NCBI GenBank assembly: GCA_949357655.1
Contig: CASHTG010000001.1
Span: 4,340,001 to 4,404,000 of the forward strand
DNA length: 64,000 nt
DNA from: Parascedosporium putredinis
Lineage: Eukaryota > Ascomycota > Sordariomycetes > Microascales > Microascaceae
Direction of reading: 5' to 3'
The translations under genes were made by a program, and so were the position numbers. Below are positions 1 to 11,747 of this stretch, piece after piece. Under the pieces are notes generated by a model that saw nothing but the letters and a program-made list of their open reading frames with translations, made no database searches and was not told the origin of the DNA. Positions within the stretch are counted from its first letter, which is position 1; the number at the start of each line of letters is the position of its first letter.

Positions 1-2831
1 CATCTCAAACTACTCAGTTGAGAGCTGCCGAGTGGAGCATCTGAGAAGAACACTCCCATCTCGAACAGCCGGAAGTCCCGGTACGACAACCTGCGCGCCT
101 TCATCCCACCTGCACCAAGACACGGTACCTCCGGGTCGCCCTCTGGGCCGGTACCCCTGGAACAGGTCCCCACCTCTCCTTCAAAGTCAATCAATCAGTC
201 AATCCCCACTTGCTATTAGGTACCCATCCGCTTTGAGAAGTTCGGGTCGATGTTGCATGACATTTGAGCCCAGGTTCTTGCTTGCTTCGCCCACCCGATA
301 CGCGTTGCCCACTACAAGAATAGTTTCTAGTGTTGCAGTAGAGTGGATTGATGGATCATCCATCGAGGAGTAGTTGGCCTTGGCCGATCCGTTCACTAAC
401 ATTTTCTCTCTCTCCAGTCCACCTCTGGGACAGACCACTGAGCCAACCCTTCTTTGGTAAGTAAAAAGGGCTTTTCAACCATTTTCAACCACTGTCAAGA
501 TTGATGTTTTACTTTTGCGATGCCCAATAGTGGTTTTTCTTTCTCTCCCTCCCTCTCGTATCGTAATGGGTACCTGACTTGCCTCGTTTCCTCTTCCCTT
601 CATGATATCTCGTTTCTCTTCTCACACATTTTCTCCCACGCCGGTCCCCCTTTTTCCTTTCTCCCTTGTCCGCGTCACCCTCTTTCTCACGCGTCAGGTC
701 CGCCACTGGGTTTTCGTCTCTCGAGTCCGGGTGCTCTCTCCCACGGTACGGAGCCGTGAGCCGTGAGCTGTGAGCCTTGCAGTGCAGTGCTGTTGTCCTC
801 ACATCGCGGCGCACCCTTCTGTGGCGCCACCCTGCACAGTGACACCGTCCCTCGTACTCGGTACCTTGTACCTCGCTCGTTTTCTCCCCTTCCCTCCCTC
901 CCCTGTCCCCCTGTGCCTCTTTCTATCCTTCGAGAAAACTCTCTTTTTCCTTCCTGACGAACCACGCATCCGTCATTCTCTTTCTCCATCCACGCGCACG
1001 AGACAGGAGAGAGCGAGAACGGTTCCCCCTCCCCAAACCCTCAGTCTCCTTGATTGTCGCCGCTCTGCACTCGCTAGATTGATCGTGGCCCCTTTCGATG
1101 AACCGTTGCGATTAAGGTTACTACTCTCGACCAGCGTTGTTGACCAGCTCCAGCGCAATAGACAGCGCAATAGGCTCTCCCCCTTCCCGCACCAGCTTCC
1201 GCCGGGGGCGCGACCCGTCCAACCAACGAAATCCCGTCCCTCGTCATTCGCCTCCTACTTTAGCCACGAGCGATCGAGCCTTGATCTTCCCTTAAACCCA
1301 AGTTGTACAAACCCTTGTTTGGCGTCACTCGTTTAAGAGAAAATCGTCTCCCGGCTTGTCCTTTTAGTTCGGCCGCATTGTGTGGTTCACGGCCTGGACC
1401 CGACGCCACCCATTACCCGAATACCTAATCCGCCATAGCTCACCTGCTACCCCCGTCATTCCGCTTGTCGAATCGATTCGCGACGCTGCACGCTCTTCTC
1501 CAATCCTCGAACGTACATTGCCTCTCCTGTCCTGCTACATCGGCGGATTTTGGGAGGTTAGGCTCTGCCTTTGATTCTGCCTTTGAGCGCCTTCTCTCGT
1601 TTTACAGTGATATTGCTCCACGCGCCTTCTCCCAGGTTTTTGTGCGGGCGACAGGTGACGAGAAGCTTGCATTCTACGGTGAGCCACCCTTCTCCCTCCC
1701 CCTTTCTCCCTTTCTCCCCTATGCTTGGCTTGGCTCCGTTCGAACCGGATATCCGGGTGAGCAAGCAAGAACAATCGCAAGAAATTTGAAAGATAGGCAG
1801 AGCATTCCTTTCGGGGAGGCCAAAGGTGCAGAAACCAGATATTCTCAAAAGAAGAACGAAAAAAATACTAGAGAAGAGAGGCAGAATATGGGAGTCGACC
1901 TTTAAACACGGAAGAAACGGCCAAAGGACGAAAGAGGACCAATCCCCCAAAGAAGAAAGAAAATAAGGAAGAAACTAACCTGGGACGAAAAAACTCAAGG
2001 AACATCAGGGCCAAATTGCGCTAGTTGGTTGAACAAAATCGAGCGTGCAAAGCTATCTCCAGTTACGTGTCCCGCTCTTCGTGGTACAAGGCAACGAAGC
2101 GTATTTTCGGCTCGCCTCGAGGTCCACCGCACCGAGCTCATCAGTCGCGCGGAGTACTTGCGCAACCTTGTATTCCTGTTCTGAGCTGTGCTGCGCTCGA
2201 AATCTTGGCCGGACTAAACCATATTCGGGTCTCATCATGTCACCGCCCCGACTAAAGATCTTGTCAGGTTCGTCCATCACTTATTTCTACGCTATCCTCC
2301 TCACATTGGAGCTGGTCCCAGTCTCCAATCGCCTATCGGTCCCTTAGTGATACCGCCACGGCCCCCGGAAGACCTGAAATTTCAAAGGCTTCCTGACAAT
2401 TGGGTCCTTGCATTCTGCATCTCCTCCCACACTCCTCCACTATTATCCAGACCCGCCACACCCCCCCTCTTCCTTCCCTCGTCCTTTTTTTCTTTTCTTT
2501 TTTTTTCTGGCTTCCCTCGTTCCTGCCCACTCCCCACCAACATCACTCCGTCATTGATCCATCCGCCCATTCCAACATTCTGTACCGATTTCTTTTAAAC
2601 CTCCACCCCTGCGTTTCGGGTAGACACAGCCATTACCAATATTACCTTTTCCCCATCCGCTTCCCATCCTTCCACTCACTTCAGCTCTTTTCCTTAAGAA
2701 TCTTTTTTTTTTTTATCTTATTTCCTTCTCTTCCTCAATTCTCTCCTCACCAACCACTTCAACGCCCCATTATTCCCCTTCGGTCCTGGCGTAGCCGATA
2801 GCACATGCGTCGTGACTAGATCTGGCTCATC
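1..2831. other. Intergenic region and pyrimidine-rich leader upstream of the first gene
   Basis: No coding region could be supported on either strand. Open frames here have no recognisable domain and overlap in several frames at once. From about 540 to 1,060 and again from 2,440 to 2,800 the plus strand is strongly C/T-rich, as in promoters and 5' leaders of Sordariomycete genes. The most natural reading is promoter plus long leader of the ketopantoate-reductase-like gene that starts at 2,832. Confidence 0.5.
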
Positions 2832-5311
2832 ATGGCCGACGCGATGGAAGATAATGAGCTAATGAGAGTTTGTTCAGTGGGAGGCAACCCAGTCTCGGCC
2901 TTCCTCTCGTGGAGGCTTCAGGCAACGAACGCCTGTGATGTCACTTTGGTGTGGAAAGCTGGATATGAACATGTATCTCAATATGGCATCTCCATGAAGT
3001 AATTCCCCCTTCCCAATCCCCTCCCAAAATTCTGCCTCCGAGATGCATTCTAACCTACGCACCCTCTAGATCTGCCACCTTTGGCAACGAACGGTTCAAG
3101 CCTCGACATGGTATGCCACACCCAAACCCCTCCCATCCTCGACCCCGATCCCAATCGTGTCAATTAACAAGTCGTTGTGTGTAGTTGTGCGCGTTCCCGA
3201 AGAAGCCGCGACCGTTCGATCTGGCGCCTTTGACTACGTGATTCTTTGTATAAAGGCCCTTCCCGACGTATATGACATTGCCGGTGTCATCGAATCCGTT
3301 GTCACCCCCAACACACTTGCATCTTGGTCAATACGACCCATGCTCTCGGGGTTGAAGCCACCCTAGAAGAGCGCTTCCCTACTAATGTAGTCCTGTCCCT
3401 CGTCTCCGGCGCCGAGGTTATGCAACTTGGACAAAGCGAGTTCGAGCACCGAGGCTCTAGCGAAATCTGGGTCGGACCCGCGAATAGGAACAATCAAATC
3501 CCCCTTCTATACAAGAAGATATGGCTCAGGCGTTGGCCATGACTCTGAGCACCGGACAGGTGGACTGCAAAGTATCCCGCAATATTCGCCAGCAACAATA
3601 CGAAAGGCTGATCGGGTATGGCCCTTCTCACTTCCCCTCCATTTACCCCCACCGTACTGACAAAAGTTCGTTGTTCGCGCTAGGCCCATCGCCTTCCACC
3701 CGTTAAGCGTCATTTTTGAAACGCCAAACCATGCCGCCTTGCTTGAAAAGATTGGTGTCAAGGATCTAGTGGGTGAAGTTATCGACGAGCTTGTTCGCCT
3801 TGCAGAAGCCCAGGACTGCAATCTAGCAGCAGATTTCAAGCAGAGGGCCATGGATGAAATGACCAAGGGCCCCGCGACCGACAGTATCATGTGGCAAGAT
3901 TACATCGCCAGGCGTCCCATGGAGGTCGAGACATTCCTAGGAGCGCCTGTTAAACTGGCCAAAGACCTCGGAATTGCCGTTCCCCGCATCGAAACGCTCT
4001 ATACCATCCTCCACAACCTCAACATTGTCAACCGCACACGACCGCAGAATGGCCCTGTCTCGCCTAACCCCATGGCCTCCCCGCCCCCGAGCACCCTCGC
4101 AGAACGGCTTCCGGCCAATGATGAACGGCGGTATGCCCAATGGCAATGGCCCACGAGGTCGCCCAGGGCCACGGAACTCAAACATGGGCCCGCCGATGAG
4201 GAGAGGTCCCCCGTATCAATGTCTGGCGGTCCGAACGGTTTCCGACCGTCGATGAATGGCGCACCCAACGGCTACGGGCCCCCTTCCCGAGCGACTTCCA
4301 GGAGAGGCTCCATGGAAGGAGCCGACCTGGAAGACTTTTCCCACCTAGTCCTCTACGACGATATTCCCGAGGGCGGTCAGCCCGGCTTTTCCCGGCGGCG
4401 ATTCGTCCGATTTTGCTCTCCGTGAACGGGAACTCCAGCTACGCCAGCGTGAGCTTGCGCTTCGTGAACAAGAGATGCGAATGAGAAGGGGGCCACCGGC
4501 TCGTCGCGGCCCCAGCTCAATGAGAGGCAGTGCTCAGATGTTTGACGACGATGACGATGACGACGACTACGTCGACCCGATGGCCGGGCCTCCACCTCCT
4601 TTGATCGATCCTGACAACTTTGACATGATGAGTGTTACTTCTCGAAAGAATCGCAAGAATGTACCTGCTGCTCGTGACATCAGGAAGAACCCCGAATCAG
4701 AGGGCGCGCCCCCATCTCGCGGCAGCAGGTTCCGACCTAGTTTTGGGCGCCATCGAACTAGTCAAATGTCAAACGTCCCCGGCCTTGGTGACAACATCCT
4801 CGACGATCCTCTTGTGTCCTGCTCCTCGAACCGGTACGGCACCGTCGACCGCGGCGCCATGCAGGCCGAGTCCCGTGCCAACTCCCTCACGGCATCCCGA
4901 CTCGATGAGCTGCAGTACGGCCAAGGCCCAATGGGCGGGCCCATGGGGATGAATGGCGCGTTTCCTCGCCGGACAAGCCAGTCTCCCGGTAACCCATATA
5001 GCCCATCCGTCAGAGGGATGAATGGTCGGCCCTCTCCGCCCAACGGATACGCGAGCCAGGGTGGCAGGCGGCCGTCGCCTCCGAACGGAGTGCAGCAGCC
5101 GGTGCCCATGTACCCACCGGGCCAAGGAAACTCGGTAGCTCCGCATCAGGTTGAACAGCACGCAGGGGTGAGCTCCCTTTACCCACCGTCGAAAAATACT
5201 CGAAGTCTGACTGGTAGTGCGAGCGCTAGCGCGGGCAGTGGTGATTCTCAGCAGTCCCTAAGTAGCAGTCAAAGCAGCTTCAACCAACGGCCCCCGATCG
5301 GTGTACGCTAG
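2832..5311 (+). CDS. Ketopantoate reductase (ApbA/PanE)-like protein with long disordered C-terminal tail
   Basis: Four exons: 2832-2998, 3070-3110, 3185-3615 and 3684-5311, with GT-AG introns of 71, 74 and 68 bp. The first about 330 residues read as a ketopantoate reductase fold: an N-terminal Rossmann strand, an ILCIKA strand near the end of the first half, then the helical C-terminal domain (ApbA_C-like). True 2-dehydropantoate 2-reductases make pantoate for CoA. Here the expected GxGAxG dinucleotide loop reads SVGGNPVSAF (residues 15-24), so catalysis is doubtful. The rest is disordered: PNG/MNG-rich low complexity, an RERELQLRQREL charged helix near 4,410-4,480, an Asp run near 4,550, and a Ser/Gln-rich end. 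Five single-base frameshifts lie in homopolymers (about 3,309, 3,506, 4,090, 4,215 and 4,395; two before the last intron and one later are losses, two are gains). With them corrected the frame closes at about 755 aa, so this looks like an intact gene with sequence errors. Function is unknown. Confidence 0.85.
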
Positions 5312-8300
5312 GGTGTACATTAGTCGCGTCGGCGGCAAGAGAGAGGAAACAACCGGCCCCAGGGCCTAGCTAACCATGACTGGGCCTTGTGTTTCTTGAA
5401 GCCTCGGACAGTTATGAACAGCATCCTCGCCCTCGCCTCCCCCACCCCATGCACGCACCGCTCACTGATTAGTTAATCAGCTTGCCCATCACTTGGGTAG
5501 CCTCCGACCTCACCACCAAAAAGCGACGAGGAGCGACCCGAAGTGCCTTTCGACACGCCATCCCTTTCCGGGCTACCTACGTTTTAGTATGGGAGACCTT
5601 TGGGAGGACGAATACCGTCTTTGTGTGTCGACTAGCCATCATACCATTGCTCCATTTTCCCCTTCCTTGTGTTTAATAACTCGGTTCGAATATAGCACCT
5701 GACAGCGCATACTACCATTCGCCCTGGACCTTTCCTATGTTTCCCTCTCCCTTCCGGGCTTTCTTTCGCGACGTATATAAGCATCCTTCTTCCTGAAGCA
5801 CACTGAATTTTTCCCAAGTTTTTGTTTGTTTTGTTTTCCCTTCCCTGGTACGATTTGACCTGGTGAAGATGGCACGGCACAGAAAGAAGCATCATCGTTC
5901 TAGTAACCGCTACAGGCAGGGAACGTCGTTTTTTTGGGATTATTCTTCTTTCTTTTTACTTGGGCCGTTTTGATTTTACCGTCGACCGTTTTCTCCTGTT
6001 TTGCGTGTTTGCATATAATGAGCCATTCCTGAGGTCGGTGGTTTTGGAATCGGAGGGTTTCTTTCTTCTTCCTCCCCCTATCTTGTTGAGCTCTATGGCG
6101 AGCGTTTGGGGCTCTTTGTGGAATTTGAGATCAACACGCTGCTCCGACTCAGGTCTGACAGCAACAGGCTGAGCCCTAGAGGTGATGGGTCACGCGGCGA
6201 GGGGTGCTGAGGGGATTAGGCTTCCGGCGAGAAGGTTCCCTGGGTCCTTTTCTACCGAGGCTATCTATCGCCAGATTGGAGGCGGACGCACGACCATTCC
6301 GGCGGCCAAAGACGCCCCTCCAACACCCTCCCCGCCTCTCGTGTATCAGCCATGCCTCGTGGGCCGTCAGGCTCTTTCTCCCTCTCTTATATATCTTGAC
6401 TTATTTCCTTTGTTATCTCTCGACATGACAAACCGGGCCAACGGGTTATTATTAGAAAGCTGGGAAGGAAACCCACCAAAGCGGGACGGGACTTGCTCTC
6501 GTTCGAAGCTCCCGCCATTTTGCTCTACCTAGTTCCATTCGCGCAGCTTGGTAGAGAGGAAAGCAAGACAAAAGTTTTCCTAATGGGAACGCATATTCTT
6601 TTGTTTTTGTTTTTTTAACTTAGATGATTAATTATTATTGAGGAAGCGGATATTCTCGCGTCCTTTTACTCTCACCAACCTTTCACTCTGCTTGTTCTGC
6701 CCTTGAAAAAATTGGCTACCGATGAACGTTCCGGACAGGTGTGGCATCCCAAAGCCATGTTCAGGGGCACCCTCTCCTCAAGACGAAACTCTACTGATGT
6801 ATGATGCCACTGTGAAAGCGAAGAGACAGAGGAGTGTAAATTTGAGGGACGTGGCGCCACAAGGGTTAGGGGCGCCAACAAGCTCGGGAAGGGCGGGTAA
6901 TAGATGACGTCCCCATACATCCATGAGATTTTTGGATCTGGCAGATAACTGGTGAACCCGTGGCGAGCCCTATTGCCTCTTTACTTTGTGATTGGAAGCC
7001 TCTCCTCCTGCTGGCCTCCTGGCATTTGGCCCCTTGGATCCATGATACTTCGTACAACGAAGACTACGAAGTACCTGGGAGGGTAGGGCATTTCCAGAGG
7101 TGCGGGCGTTCGGCCCTCAGAAATCTCCTTACCCATCCTCTCATTTGTGTCCATGTTAGTGTCGGATTCAGGGGACGATCAACGAAAGGGGAGAGAGGGC
7201 GGGAGGGGGTGTATTTCCTGTTGATAGGATTGCAGTAGTACGCCCGACGGCCTGAAGAACCCATGACGAGCTGAAAAAATGGCAGCGCGCCAGCTTGAGG
7301 AAAGGGTAAGCGCGGTGGGGGTGGGAGGGGGTGTAGGGTGCAAAGGATCAATGGAGAGAGGGGGTTTTGCAAAGGGTGCAAGGCAAAATGGGCCTGGCCA
7401 GCCAGGGGGTTGAGGGGGCGTGGACGCGAAAACCGATCCAAGACGGCACCACGGAAGAAAAGCTAGAGCCCTTTTTTCTTGGTGTGCGTGCGTCAACGTT
7501 GAGATTGATGGGATGGGCTGGTGGTTACTGATAGATCCATGCAGCATTGCGTTGGAATACTGGCGGAATCTTGGATCTTTAAGTAGTGTGATAAGATGAA
7601 GTATTCTCCTTTTTACTTGCTTTCTTTTTCGTCGCTCTCTTTTTCTTACTTCTCCCGTCTTCCTCTTGGGATATTACGGGGATGGGCTAACTATCGATCA
7701 TCACTTGTCCATTTCTTGGCGGTTGACACTTGGGCTGTGCAGATGGGGCCCCTATCAATCTTGCAAGTTGGCCTGAGCCGTGCGAGGGGGTCAAGGTCTG
7801 AAAGGATTGAGTGCAGTGTGCAAAGTGCTAATGTTGGACGATGCTCGGCGCGTGTTCGGACCCGGGGTCGGGGGTGCCGATTGATCTTGGACCACATGCA
7901 GCCATTTGATGCGGCCAGCCATGCGACTCACTGATCTGTTTGCTCAAGATCATACAGGGGATTTGAGTTGGGCACCAATATCCGTCTAGGTCACAGACTG
8001 TGGGGGTGTGCGTGGAAGTGTTTCTGGCTGGCCAAGGCGTCTCCACTTGATGGATGGGTTAACGTCTTAAGCTCCTGGACTTTCTGGCAGGACTGCAAGA
8101 GAGGTTATCGATGGTATGAAATCAGTGGCCAGCTCTAAATTGACATCTACTAGGCTGGGGAGCCTACTTGTAGATTGAATGGATCCATCCATTGATCGAG
8201 TGTGTGCTGTGTTCTCCTGTGGTGGTCGTACACTAAATACCAGTGTCACCATTCATCCACCCCTTGAATGCTCACTCAGTGCAGTGCAGTCAATCAATCA

Positions 8301-8677
8301 ATGTGCTCTCAAAGTCTGTGTGCAGGTGCCATGCGGGGCAGTCGCACGGAATGGAGCCAGCTAATAATAACGGTGGAATCGAATCTGATTGATCAAGCCC
8401 ATTTCTTCCATTGGATTGGTTAGAATGATGGGGCTCTAATGTTTTGATGCCGTCAACTCTCAGGATTGGCCCCTCCATCAACATCTCTGGATCAATTGAT
8501 CTTCTTCAGCGCCGGAGCAAAAGATTAAAGCAACCAGGAGATTTTTTTAAGTACCCTCGAGGGCCAAAAGGAGGGAAAAGGAGCGCATATCTCGGAATCG
8601 TGTTATCTTTGATTCCATTTTCCACCTGTGTCTCCCATTGGCAACGACGCCCTCGCCGGTAACTCGATATTGAAGAC
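5312..8677. other. Intergenic region, no gene seen
   Basis: This 3.4 kb stretch follows the stop of the ketopantoate-reductase-like gene. The first part (to about 6,000) is probably its 3' untranslated region. Every open frame is short, lacks a domain and has no consistent splice pattern. The part from about 8,450 onward is likely the promoter of HSK3. I see no tRNA, repeat family or mobile element. Confidence 0.45.
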
Positions 8678-9258
8678 ATGGCGACGCGTGGGATGGCGGG
8701 GTCCACGACCCAAAACTTGGGGAACAGGACCTCCATGATGTCCTCCACAAGTGCCATGAAAACGAGGCAGTTGGTATGGCAGTTTCAGCACTTCGCCTGG
8801 CCCCTTATCCCCTATTTCCCTACCGTCCTTGAACAATTCGTCCAGGCCCGTCCCTCTTAGATGCGCGGGCTAGAATGTCGACCAAAAGGCACCTTCCTCG
8901 AGGACGAAGCCAAGAGCAAGCAAGCTCAGCCTTCCCTATGGATAGATATTTGGTTTCAGTTGCAAAGGGCCTTTCGTATTTGCTAATCGTCGTGCACACA
9001 ACAGACTCATCTCCACTCGCAGCTTGCCCAGCTCTCAGCCAACCTCTCCGATACGGAGAACTTGTTGCGCATGACGGCCGTGCAGGCCGAGGCTATGAGG
9101 GGCTTGGGGAGTTGGCATGCCGGGCTGTAAGACTTCCTTTTCCCCTGAATAGGGCGTCAGTATATGATCAAGAGACTAATGGTGCGTATAGGTTTATGGC
9201 TGCTAGCAAGGTTCTCGGCGAGGAGAGCGTGAGAGAGCAGGCGGAGGCTGGTAAATGA
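8678..9258 (+). CDS. HSK3: DASH/DAM1 complex subunit Hsk3
   Basis: Three exons: 8678-8773, 9005-9126 and 9192-9258, with introns of 231 and 65 bp (GTATGG...CAG, GTAAGA...TAG). The total is 285 bp, 94 aa, with no frameshift. Hsk3 is a small coiled-coil subunit of the fungal DASH/DAM1 ring that couples kinetochores to microtubule plus ends. The conserved core is visible: KTRQLTHLHSQLAQL at the exon 1/2 junction, then DTENLLRMTAVQAEAM, GLGSWH and FMAASKVLGEES, which is the family signature. Length fits fungal Hsk3 (roughly 70-100 aa). Alternative in-frame starts are Met6 and a Met pair just before the core; 8,678 is the most upstream. The gene converges on RPR2. Confidence 0.9.
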
Positions 9259-10550
9259 GGAACAGCTTGGCCCTCCCGCAGACATTACTTCTGCGCGTGT
9301 GAGGAAACCTACCTCGATGAGGCCCGGCGCAAAAGACATTGAAGAAACTGTGCCGAGCCAAGAAGAGGAGACTGATATCAGTGTTCTCTTTTTCTCTTAT
9401 CCTGTTGAAAGAGGGGGACGGGCGGGGGTTGTGTTTCCCCAACATAGGGAACGGCCTGCCTTCACCTTTTAGTTCACTTAGGCATGATACCCTCAGAGGC
9501 GGAATGTGGAAGAATGATTTTATGGTCACAAAAGAGGCCATAGGGTATGAGGTTGGCAGCACGCATGAAGTCAAGCATAGGTTTGGTGACGTCTCTCTCA
9601 GCGACGAGCATGACGCCTCACGATCATTTATAATGCGTCCCCGGATACCCTGTTGCCAATATGACTCCAATCCGAGAACAGTGGATCACTCAGCAATTTG
9701 AACTCGGTTAACACATTCCTTAAGCTACGTCCTGTATCTATTAGATCAATATGTACGAGGTATGATGGGCAAGCAATCAAGGATGGTATTTTTGAACTAC
9801 TCTATCTTATCCACAACGAGACAAGTGTTGCATCACTGAATGGGTATATATAACTCCTCTTACATGAATAAGGCTCGCGATTGTGCTTCCCACCCTAGCA
9901 CACATCTACGAGCCTCGCCCTGACATAGGTGTGTAGTGTTGCGCTGCCCAAGGAGGCAGAGCCACCGGACTTGCTCGAATCGTCACGACCGACAGTACAA
10001 CGGTAGATCATTTGGCTGATGGCTACATCCTAGCCCAACCACGAGTCTAGAAGGCATGCCCTTCCCGGTAGATAGTCGAATAACGAGATAAATCCAGATA
10101 CGACCCTCGCGCGTAGCTAGAGGGGAGTAGCACGGCGATGGCGGGGCAGAGTCGGGAGCCACATCCGGCTCTTCCATGACACAGCCACCGTCAGAGATTC
10201 TCATGGTTCAAAGCCATGGCGCGGATGCCATTATCTCAGGCTTCGCAACTATGGGCGAAAGCTCATGTGCTTAACGAGCCGAGCAATTCGGCCCGTTGTC
10301 CACTTCGCCGGTATGCTCACGACACTTGCGGGCTCCGACGCGCGCTGGAAGACCATTCGTTTGACCTCTTTGCTCTGAGCCACGCTTCCCGCAGCTCCCA
10401 GAGCTGATCGCCATGTTACGGATTTGACGCTCAGAAGTAGCGAGAAGAACCTATTGTAGGCTGCGAGTACTCTTTTTGAGAGAGAGAGAGAGAGAGAGAG
10501 GTGCGGGTCGGAATGTATAAACAATGAGGGCACGGATAGAGTCCCCAGTC
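9259..10550. other. Intergenic region between two convergent genes
   Basis: 3' flank shared by HSK3 (+) and RPR2 (-). It holds only short open frames without domain content and a (GA)n run at 10,478-10,501. A 73-codon minus-strand frame at 9,983-10,204 has ordinary composition, but nothing supports it as a gene. Confidence 0.4.
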
Positions 10551-11063
10551 TCACGTTTTTGGAATAGTCGGTACGATTTCCTTACAAGTTGAATCTAACG
10601 GCGCCGTTGAACTCTCCATTCCTCGAAGGGGGCGGCGCTTTTGTCTTGGCGAAGAGACAGGGAACCTTTTCTCATGACCACAGGTTCTGCACTTCAAAAC
10701 AAGCACATCCGCCCAGGGCTTTCTGCTATTCTTGCTTTTGTTCTCGACGGCTGAAGTGCAAGACTGGCCCTCGACAAGGATGGAGTCGCAGAACTTACAC
10801 ACGGCCCGCTTGATTGAGGGATCGATGCGGATCTGGGTCTTGAGCGATACGGCCCTGAGATCTGACAATAGACGGCGGGCCATCACACCGTTAGCGCCAC
10901 CTGCGTGCGTTTTTGTTTCGGCATCGGCAGCTCCAATGCGGCTTGGGCCAGCCTCCCCATTCAAGTTCTGTTGGGCGAGGAATGCTGCAGCCTGATAAAG
11001 GTAAGACATTCGAGAATAGATGGGTCTATTCTGAACGCGCGCCGCCGGTTTTTGCTTCGCCAT
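10551..11063 (-). CDS. RPR2: RNase P/MRP subunit Rpr2 (Rpp21/Snm1-type zinc ribbon)
   Basis: A single uninterrupted exon of 170 aa. The protein belongs to the Rpr2/Rpp21/Snm1 family, a zinc-ribbon subunit of nuclear RNase P, which removes the 5' leader of pre-tRNA. Evidence is the N-terminal helical segment (NRPIYSRMSYLYQAAAFLA), an Arg-rich middle with SLKTQIRIDP, and the four zinc ligands as two CxxC pairs: Cys89-Lys-Phe-Cys92 and Cys125-Arg-Thr-Cys128, the second followed by GHEKRFP. This is the canonical spacing of the family. Met1 at 11,063 is followed by a basic KQKP stretch typical of orthologues. No frameshift is seen. It diverges from SUB2, with 684 bp between the two start codons. 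Confidence 0.9.
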   Translation of the reverse strand: MAKQKPAARVQNRPIYSRMSYLYQAAAFLAQQNLNGEAGPSRIGAADAETKTHAGGANGVMARRLLSDLRAVSLKTQIRIDPSIKRAVCKFCDSILVEGQSCTSAVENKSKNSRKPWADVLVLKCRTCGHEKRFPVSSPRQKRRPLRGMESSTAPLDSTCKEIVPTIPKT

Positions 11064-11747
11064 GGCTGTCGATTGGTCCGATGAAAAAGTTTAGCTATCC
11101 TGTGGTTTACCCCGTCATGTAGATGGAGGCTGTTCGAAGGTGAAGGAATGTAAACAGTTCGGTGTCGTGAATCATTTTTTCCCCAAAATGGGGCGAAGCA
11201 GAGCTCTTGATTGCTATTCGCCGCCTTACAAACCCACTGAAGCAGCTTCACCAGTGGCTGGAGTTGTCAGAATCACGTGAATAAACATATTCTCTGCTAA
11301 TCATTGGCCCGTTTAAACCTCGCCTCTTCCATGGCCCTTTCCCAGTTATGCCTGGGGTCAGGCTCAGCAGGCGATTGGAGCCATGCTAAAAGCAGAACCA
11401 GGCTTTAGTTCTTCTTCCCCCTTCTTCCTTCCTCCAAAAGCCTGCTGAATACTCCTTCCCCCAAAGACTTGAAGAGTCAAGTCAACACCAAATCTTTTTC
11501 CTCGCCTCTCTATATCCTCTTCTCCTACACACTCACTGTGGTCATCACAGTCTCCTTCTCAACAGTGCCACAACACTGATTTTACAGCTTAGCTGTGATC
11601 ATCCTTCAATTTCCTCCTTTATCCCTTAGGTTTGGCGTCATCGCATCTTTACGCGACACCAAGCTTTCACCATCTCCATTGTTGAACCACCAACAAACAC
11701 AACAACTCTAATCTCTCAGCTTTCAACCCCCTTTTTCCATCGCAATA
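11064..11747. promoter_or_regulatory. Bidirectional promoter between RPR2 and SUB2
   Basis: A 684-bp divergent intergenic region. The SUB2-proximal part (about 11,400-11,745) is C/T-rich and ends in a CAATAATG start context. No specific binding sites can be assigned with confidence. Confidence 0.5.

Noticed and set aside
9983..10204. 73-codon minus-strand frame between HSK3 and RPR2
   Set aside because: Ordinary composition but no homologue recognised, no splice signals and it lies in a shared 3' region.
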